Positions 58,669-64,000 of a stretch of DNA of 64,000 bases are shown here, one piece after another. The DNA lies in the NCBI GenBank assembly GCA_022763425.1, contig JALEGD010000001.1:248001-312000 (forward strand), in the 5' to 3' direction. The DNA comes from Pelagibacteraceae bacterium (GTDB lineage Bacteria; Pseudomonadota; Alphaproteobacteria; Pelagibacterales; Pelagibacteraceae). Made by a program: the position numbers and the translations under genes. The notes below the pieces were generated by a model, which was given only the letters and a program-made list of their open reading frames with translations, ran no database searches and had not been told where the DNA came from. The stretch's first letter is position 1; every line of letters starts with the position of its first letter.

Positions 58669-59748
58669 ATGAAATTTCTAAAATTTTTAATATTATTTTG
58701 CATCATTTCAAAACCTATTCAGGCTAGTGAAAATTATCATTTAAAAAAAATTTCAGATCTTAATAATCCTTGGGGATTAACATTTATTAATGATCAAGAG
58801 GTCATGGTTAGTGAAAAAGAAGGTGAAATTTTAATTATTAATATCAAAGACGGATCACAATCAAAGGTTAAGCATAATTTAAATTATAAAGTTGATGGGC
58901 AGGGTGGTTTGCTTGAGATTTTAAAGTACCAAGATGATATTTACATTTGCTATACCGAAAATAGAGGCGGTGGCAAAACCAGTACATCAATTGCAAAAGC
59001 AAAATTTTCAAAAACAAATTTAAATTTTAAGAATATTTTTCAAGCTAACCCCCCGATTAACTCTGGTTACCATTTTGGATGTAGAATGGTGATCCAAGAT
59101 AATAAATACCTTTATGCAAGTGCAGGAGAAAGAGGTGGAGATAATATTGCTCAAGATTCTAAGAAACATCCAGGAAGTATTATAAGAATTAATTTAGACG
59201 GATCTGTTCCAAAAGATAATCCAAAGTTTAAGGGTAAATCTGATTGGTTGCCTGAGATTTATCAAATAGGAATTCGAAATCCTCAAGGTATGACCTTATC
59301 TCCATTTAATAACAAAGTTTTCATATCAAACCATGGTGCAAGAGGTGGAGACTTTTTTGGAGAAGTTAAATTTGCAGAAAATTATGGTTGGAAGTTATGG
59401 TGCTGGGGCGGAACGAATTATAGCATGACAAAATGTGGTGAAGTTCAAAAGTGGGATAAAAGATTTACCAATCCTTTATACACTTGGGTTCCATCTATTG
59501 CGGTCAGTGCGGTACAAATTTACAAAGGTATTGAATTTGAAGAATGGAATGGCCATATCTTAATGACATCACTAAGAAACCAATCATTAAGAAAGTTGGA
59601 GTTTGTTAGTGATAATGAAGTAGGAAAAGAAATGGTTATTTTTAAAGATAATATTGGAAGAATTCGAGATATAAAAATTGGGCCTAAGGGAAAAATTTAT
59701 TTGTTATCCAATGGCAATTCTGCCTTATGGGAGATGAGTAAAAAATAA
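58669..59748 (+). CDS. PQQ-dependent sugar dehydrogenase (soluble aldose dehydrogenase-like)
   Basis: LNNPWGLTFI, GLLEI, GIRNPQGMTLSP, NHGARGGDFFGEVKFAENYGW. Confidence 0.93.
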   Translation: MKFLKFLILFCIISKPIQASENYHLKKISDLNNPWGLTFINDQEVMVSEKEGEILIINIKDGSQSKVKHNLNYKVDGQGGLLEILKYQDDIYICYTENRGGGKTSTSIAKAKFSKTNLNFKNIFQANPPINSGYHFGCRMVIQDNKYLYASAGERGGDNIAQDSKKHPGSIIRINLDGSVPKDNPKFKGKSDWLPEIYQIGIRNPQGMTLSPFNNKVFISNHGARGGDFFGEVKFAENYGWKLWCWGGTNYSMTKCGEVQKWDKRFTNPLYTWVPSIAVSAVQIYKGIEFEEWNGHILMTSLRNQSLRKLEFVSDNEVGKEMVIFKDNIGRIRDIKIGPKGKIYLLSNGNSALWEMSKK

Positions 59749-60500
59749 TGGAATTGTTAAATCAAAAAGTACTGTTTGTTGGAATTGCTCTATTTTTATT
59801 TGTTTTATGTGAAAATCTGTTTCCAAATGAAAAAGCTTCATTAACAAAAAAATTAACAAGATCCTTTAAAAACATTTTTCTTTGGTTGCTCAATATTGGC
59901 TTAACGCCCATATTAATTTTACCCATCACAATTTATGCAACAACTTTAAATTTACATAATACTTTTGTTATTAATAATGCGATTGGCCTTTTTATCTTTC
60001 ATTTAGTTATTTATGATATTTTTTTATATTTTTGGCACCGAGCAAACCATGAAATAAAATTTTTATGGAGATTTCATCATGTTCATCATCTTGATGAAAC
60101 ACTGGATGTGTCATCAGGTTTGAGATTTCACTTTGGCGAAGTTATTTTAAGTACTTTAGTCAGATGCGCTATCATCATTACATTTAATATTACTCTGGTA
60201 AATTTGTTATTGATTGAAGCTTTAGTTTTAATTAGTTCTGCCTTTCACCATTCAAATATCAAGTTACCTAAAAATTTTGAAATAATATTATCTTATTTCA
60301 TTGTCACACCATCTATTCATTGGGTGCATCATCATAAAAGACAAAAGGAAACGGATTCTAATTATTGCGCCATTTTTAGTTTTTGGGATTTTTTGTTTGG
60401 AACAAAATCAAATTTTAAAAGATATAAAGGAATGCCAATAGGCGTAGAAGGTGATAAAGAACAGCCTTTAAACAAGCTAATAAGCCGTCCACTCAAATAA
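59748..60500 (+). CDS. Sterol desaturase/fatty acid hydroxylase superfamily protein
   Basis: His boxes HRANH, HHVHH, HWVHHHKRQKETDSNY. Confidence 0.93.
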   Translation: MELLNQKVLFVGIALFLFVLCENLFPNEKASLTKKLTRSFKNIFLWLLNIGLTPILILPITIYATTLNLHNTFVINNAIGLFIFHLVIYDIFLYFWHRANHEIKFLWRFHHVHHLDETLDVSSGLRFHFGEVILSTLVRCAIIITFNITLVNLLLIEALVLISSAFHHSNIKLPKNFEIILSYFIVTPSIHWVHHHKRQKETDSNYCAIFSFWDFLFGTKSNFKRYKGMPIGVEGDKEQPLNKLISRPLK

Positions 60501-60574
60501 TCTTCTATTTTGTTGACTTTGCCAATTTAAAAGTGTCTAAGCTGGCAAACTAACGACTTACAAAAATTATTTCA

Positions 60575-62038
60575 TTGCAAAATTTCCAAGAACTTAATTT
60601 ACATAAAGATCTAAATGCATCTTTAGCAAAAATTAATTTTAAAAAACCAACAACTGTTCAGGCTAAGGCAATACCTTTAATTCTTAATTCACGAGATGTT
60701 TTAGGATCGGCACACACAGGTACAGGAAAGACTGCTGCTTTTTGCATTCCGTTAATAGAAATGGTGCTGAACAATAAATGTAAACGAGCAATTATTTTGG
60801 CACCGACACGTGAACTGGCTAAGCAAATAGAAGCTGTCATTCAAACGTTATTAGTAAGCAAATCAAAGGTAAAATGCTTATCACTAGTTGGCGGCGAACC
60901 TATAGGCAAACAATTAAACCGATTAAGATCAAACCCTCAAATTATTATAGGAACGCCAGGGCGAGTAAATGATCACTTAAATAAAAAAAGCCTAGATCTT
61001 TCTAAAGCAAACTTTTTAATATTAGACGAAATGGACCGTATGCTGGACATGGGTTTTAGTATTCAAATAGATAAAATTTTAAAATTTATTCCAAAAGAAA
61101 AACAAACATTAATGTTTTCAGCAACTATTTCTAAAAGTATAGAAAGGTTATCTTCTAAGTATTTAAATAACCCAGAAAGGGTAACTGTTGAAGAAGACAA
61201 AAATGATATTCCAAAAATTGAACAAAAAATAATTAATTTATCTAACGATGAAAAACTTCCTTACCTTGTAAGACACGTACAAGAAAAGCATGGTTTAATG
61301 TTAGTTTTTGTTAAAACTAAAAGAGGCGCAAAAAAACTTGCTAAACAACTTTATAAAGAAGGATTTGATGCTGACGCAATTCATGGCGACCTTAGACAAA
61401 ATAAAAGATCAGCTGTAATTAAAAAATTTAGATCAAATAAAATTCAAGTTCTTGTTGCAACCGATGTTGCTGCTCGAGGGTTAGATATTCCAAATATTGA
61501 ACATGTCATTAATTATGATTTACCACAACAAGCTGAAGATTTTATTCATCGAATTGGCAGAACAGGACGAGCGGGTGCAAAGGGACAGGCTTGGAGTTAT
61601 GTTACCAAAAGTGATAGCCGAAAGTGGAGAGAAATTGAAAAAATTTTATATCCTGGAAAAAAAATATCATTCAATGAAGATAGAAGTGAACGACCACACA
61701 AGGGTAAAAAACATTTTGGTAATAAAAGAAAATTTAAGTCACGTGACAGACGCGATAAATTTAAAGAGAAAAATCAAAGGAAAAAAATATCATTCAATGA
61801 AAACCAAGATAGGGATGAAAGACCTCACGGAGAAAAAAAACGATTTAAAAATAATAGGAAATTTAAGTCAAGCGATAGAAGCGATCAATTTAAAGATAAA
61901 AATTTTAAAGAAAAAAATCAAAATGGTTTTAAAAATAAAAAATCAAGATTTAGTAAAAATTCTAAATTTTCTAAACGAAAAAAAGAAACAATTAAACGTT
62001 TTAATAAAAGAAATAAATTTAAGTCGAAAAAAAAATAA
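60575..62038 (+). CDS. DEAD-box RNA helicase (RhlE-like), TTG start
   Basis: AHTGTGKTAAF, PTRELAKQ, LDEMDRMLDMGF, HRIGRTGRAG; basic C-terminal repeats. Confidence 0.94.
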   Translation: MQNFQELNLHKDLNASLAKINFKKPTTVQAKAIPLILNSRDVLGSAHTGTGKTAAFCIPLIEMVLNNKCKRAIILAPTRELAKQIEAVIQTLLVSKSKVKCLSLVGGEPIGKQLNRLRSNPQIIIGTPGRVNDHLNKKSLDLSKANFLILDEMDRMLDMGFSIQIDKILKFIPKEKQTLMFSATISKSIERLSSKYLNNPERVTVEEDKNDIPKIEQKIINLSNDEKLPYLVRHVQEKHGLMLVFVKTKRGAKKLAKQLYKEGFDADAIHGDLRQNKRSAVIKKFRSNKIQVLVATDVAARGLDIPNIEHVINYDLPQQAEDFIHRIGRTGRAGAKGQAWSYVTKSDSRKWREIEKILYPGKKISFNEDRSERPHKGKKHFGNKRKFKSRDRRDKFKEKNQRKKISFNENQDRDERPHGEKKRFKNNRKFKSSDRSDQFKDKNFKEKNQNGFKNKKSRFSKNSKFSKRKKETIKRFNKRNKFKSKKK

Positions 62039-62083
62039 TTTTATTTTTTGACTATTTAAAATCAATATTTTAATAATTAAATT

Positions 62084-62524
62084 ATGAATACACAAAACCA
62101 ATTTAATTGGAGATGTAAACATACTTGGAAAAGAAGTGCAAAAAATACCATGTGGTGTTTAATTGGTTGTTCCATTGGTGATTTTGGAACGATATTATTT
62201 TTTCAATTAACCCAAATTCCTTGGCCAGTTTTAGCAATTATGACCTTAGCGATTATCAATGGATTGATTACCAGTATCATTCTTGAAACGGTTATTTTAA
62301 TGAGGCAACAATTTAAATTTAAAGAAGCGTTTAAAGTTGCAATCGGGATGAGTTTTATTTCAATGATTTCCATGGAAGCCGCGATGAATCTTACAGATTA
62401 TTTTTTAACTGGTGGTGCAATGTTAACTTGGTGGGTTATTCCTATTATGCTTTTTGTCGGTTTTATTACTCCTTGGCCATATAATTATTGGAGATTAAAA
62501 AAATTTGGACATGCTTGTCACTAA
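62084..62524 (+). CDS. DUF4396-like membrane protein
   Basis: WKRSAKNTMWCLIGCSIGDFGTI; several TM helices. Confidence 0.75.
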   Translation: MNTQNQFNWRCKHTWKRSAKNTMWCLIGCSIGDFGTILFFQLTQIPWPVLAIMTLAIINGLITSIILETVILMRQQFKFKEAFKVAIGMSFISMISMEAAMNLTDYFLTGGAMLTWWVIPIMLFVGFITPWPYNYWRLKKFGHACH

Positions 62525-62983
62525 TTAAACGTAGTCTAAAGGCAGTACGGTTGTTTCTTTTAACTCTTCTAAAGATGGAAATCCGCTCACACTTGCAAAG
62601 TCAATTTTATTAATCAGATCAAAATAAAATTCATTGTAACTTTCAGAATTTTTAAGTCTTACTTTTAATAGATAATCCACTTCTCCCATTAGACGGTGGC
62701 ACTCAACAATTTGAGGTGTTTCTTTTACAATCTTTCTAAACTGATCTGTCCATTCTTTATTGTGACTTGTAGTTTTAATATGAACAAAGTAAGGGCGTTC
62801 TAAATTTAGTTTTTGTTTATTAAGAACTGCAACGCTCTTATCGATAAATCCTGCATCCTTTAAGTTCTTTACTCTTCTGTAACAAGGAGAAGCAGATAAA
62901 TTGACTTTGGATCCAAGCTCTTCCATTGATATCTCACCATTTTCCTGAAGAATTTGTAGAATTTTTTTATCGATTTCTTTCAT
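62525..62983 (-). CDS. Lrp/AsnC-family transcriptional regulator
   Basis: LDKKILQILQENGEIS-type HTH (here IDKKILQILQENGEISMEELGSKVNLSASPCYRRVKNL) and RAM domain. Confidence 0.94.
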   Translation of the reverse strand: MKEIDKKILQILQENGEISMEELGSKVNLSASPCYRRVKNLKDAGFIDKSVAVLNKQKLNLERPYFVHIKTTSHNKEWTDQFRKIVKETPQIVECHRLMGEVDYLLKVRLKNSESYNEFYFDLINKIDFASVSGFPSLEELKETTVLPLDYV

Positions 62984-63115
62984 AATATTAAAATATTTTA
63001 CTAATTATATTTGTTATAATAGCAATAAATTATTAGTTTAAAAACTATTTTATTCAATATTAACTTATTTTACTACTAAATATTGATTTATTAGGATTAT
63101 ATTCTAAATACTCAT

Positions 63116-63184
63116 CAGTTCGGTAGGTTACCTAGCATTTTACTTTAAAGGTCTCCTTTTTGGAAAAGTTAGGTAACCAAACTG
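63116..63184 (+). promoter_or_regulatory. Candidate structured 5' leader of the peroxiredoxin gene
   Basis: CAGTT/AACTG, GGTTACCTA/TAGGTAACC, ACTTT/AAAGT and AAAGG/CCTTT nested stems. Confidence 0.6.
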
Positions 63185-63205
63185 TAAAAAATAAAGGATT
63201 AAATT

Positions 63206-63874
63206 ATGACGTTAAAAATAAATGATACTGCACCTAACTTTGATGCAGAGACTACAATTGGAAAAATTAATTTTTATGACTGGGCTGGAGATAGTTGGGT
63301 TGTGTTATTTTCTCACCCAAAGAATTTCACACCTGTATGCACTACAGAATTAGGTGCACTAGAATCTGTAAAAAATGAATTTGACAAAAGAAAAGTAAAA
63401 ATTTTAGGTCTAAGTGTTGACCCCGTTGAAGATCATAAAAAATGGTCTCAGGATATTTTGGATGTAACAGGGCACAAGCCAAGTTATCCTTTAATAGGCG
63501 ATAAAGAATTATCTGTATCTAAACTTTACGGAATGTTGCCTACCTCATTAGGCAATAGTTCAGAGGGTAGAACAGCAGTAGATAACCAAACTGTGAGAAA
63601 TGTTTATATTGTTGGTCCAGATAAAAAAATTAAATTAATTTTAAGCTATCCAATGGCTACAGGTAGAAATTTTGATGAAATTTTAAGAGTTATAGACTCA
63701 TTAAAACTTACTGTTGAGCACAAAGTTGCAACACCAGCAAACTGGAAACAAGGTGGTGATGTGATTATTGTACCTGCAGTCAAAGACGAAGAAGCAAAAA
63801 ATTTATTCCCTGAAGGGTGGCAGTCACCTAAACCGTACATTCGGGTAGTAAAACAACCGAACACTAACAAATAA
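63206..63874 (+). CDS. Peroxiredoxin (1-Cys/Prx6-like)
   Basis: LFSHPKNFTPVCTTELGAL, GLSVDPVEDHKKW, long C-terminal domain. Confidence 0.94.
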   Translation: MTLKINDTAPNFDAETTIGKINFYDWAGDSWVVLFSHPKNFTPVCTTELGALESVKNEFDKRKVKILGLSVDPVEDHKKWSQDILDVTGHKPSYPLIGDKELSVSKLYGMLPTSLGNSSEGRTAVDNQTVRNVYIVGPDKKIKLILSYPMATGRNFDEILRVIDSLKLTVEHKVATPANWKQGGDVIIVPAVKDEEAKNLFPEGWQSPKPYIRVVKQPNTNK

Positions 63875-63888
63875 AAAAAAGGAAAATA

Positions 63889-64000
63889 ATGAAAAAAATA
63901 CTATCTACCCTTATTTTGTTTTTCTTTGTAACAGCCGCTCACAGCGCAACACCTTTAGTTGAAGCGTCATGGCTAAAAGAAAACATTAATAATAAAAATG
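63889..64000 (+). CDS. Secreted rhodanese-like sulfurtransferase, 5' fragment
   Basis: MKKILSTLILFFFVTAAHSATPLVEASWLKENINNKN: signal peptide plus thiosulfate sulfurtransferase-like N-terminus; cut by window end. Confidence 0.5.
   Translation, partial: MKKILSTLILFFFVTAAHSATPLVEASWLKENINNKN

Noticed and set aside
60518-60549. TTTGCCA(18 nt)TGGCAAA inverted repeat upstream of the helicase
   Set aside because: Short arms and no further structure; could be chance, kept only as a note
61497-62051. 184-aa plus-strand ORF overlapping the helicase 3' end
   Set aside because: Shadow frame of the A-rich Lys/Arg repeat tail of the DEAD-box gene; no independent signal
1-64000. CRISPR arrays, transposons, phage genes, rRNA, tRNA
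   Set aside because: No spaced direct repeats, transposase/integrase motifs or tRNA/rRNA signatures noticed by reading; a tool search (tRNAscan-SE, CRISPR finder) would be decisive

Overview
AT-rich alphaproteobacterial chromosome window. Gene content and codon bias suggest a marine oligotroph of the Pelagibacterales/SAR11-like or AEGEAN-169/HIMB59-like type; this placement is inference. It is densely packed and mostly core: kdsB-pheA, SRP RNA, dnaX-ybaB-recR-def-fmt-truA, dapE-dapD, argB, yidC-yidD-rnpA-rpmH, sodB, aceA with a RamB/ScfR-like regulator, typA, glnK-amtB, PCuAC-SCO, a GMC dehydrogenase with a small subunit and cytochrome c, a PxpABC/Liv-type ABC transporter/DUF1445 cluster, selO, a bacterial voltage-gated channel, a DEAD-box helicase and a peroxiredoxin. 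I saw no phage, transposon, CRISPR, rRNA or tRNA. The most interesting signals are in intergenic DNA: (i) a promoter, three tandem hairpins and a strong SD ahead of an unlisted 48-aa ORF (39157-39475); (ii) a ~200-nt structured region ending in a strong terminator, probably an ncRNA (55440-55653); (iii) a ~69-nt stem-loop leader before a peroxiredoxin gene (63116-63184); (iv) mirror-image TTTACAA pairs between the ScfR/RamB-like regulator and the aceA operon; (v) a perfect MntR-like palindrome abutting a DUF2061 gene; (vi) a terminator hairpin that doubles as signal-peptide coding sequence (35891-35914); and (vii) a BacNav-type channel with a shifted selectivity-filter acid and no C-terminal tail.
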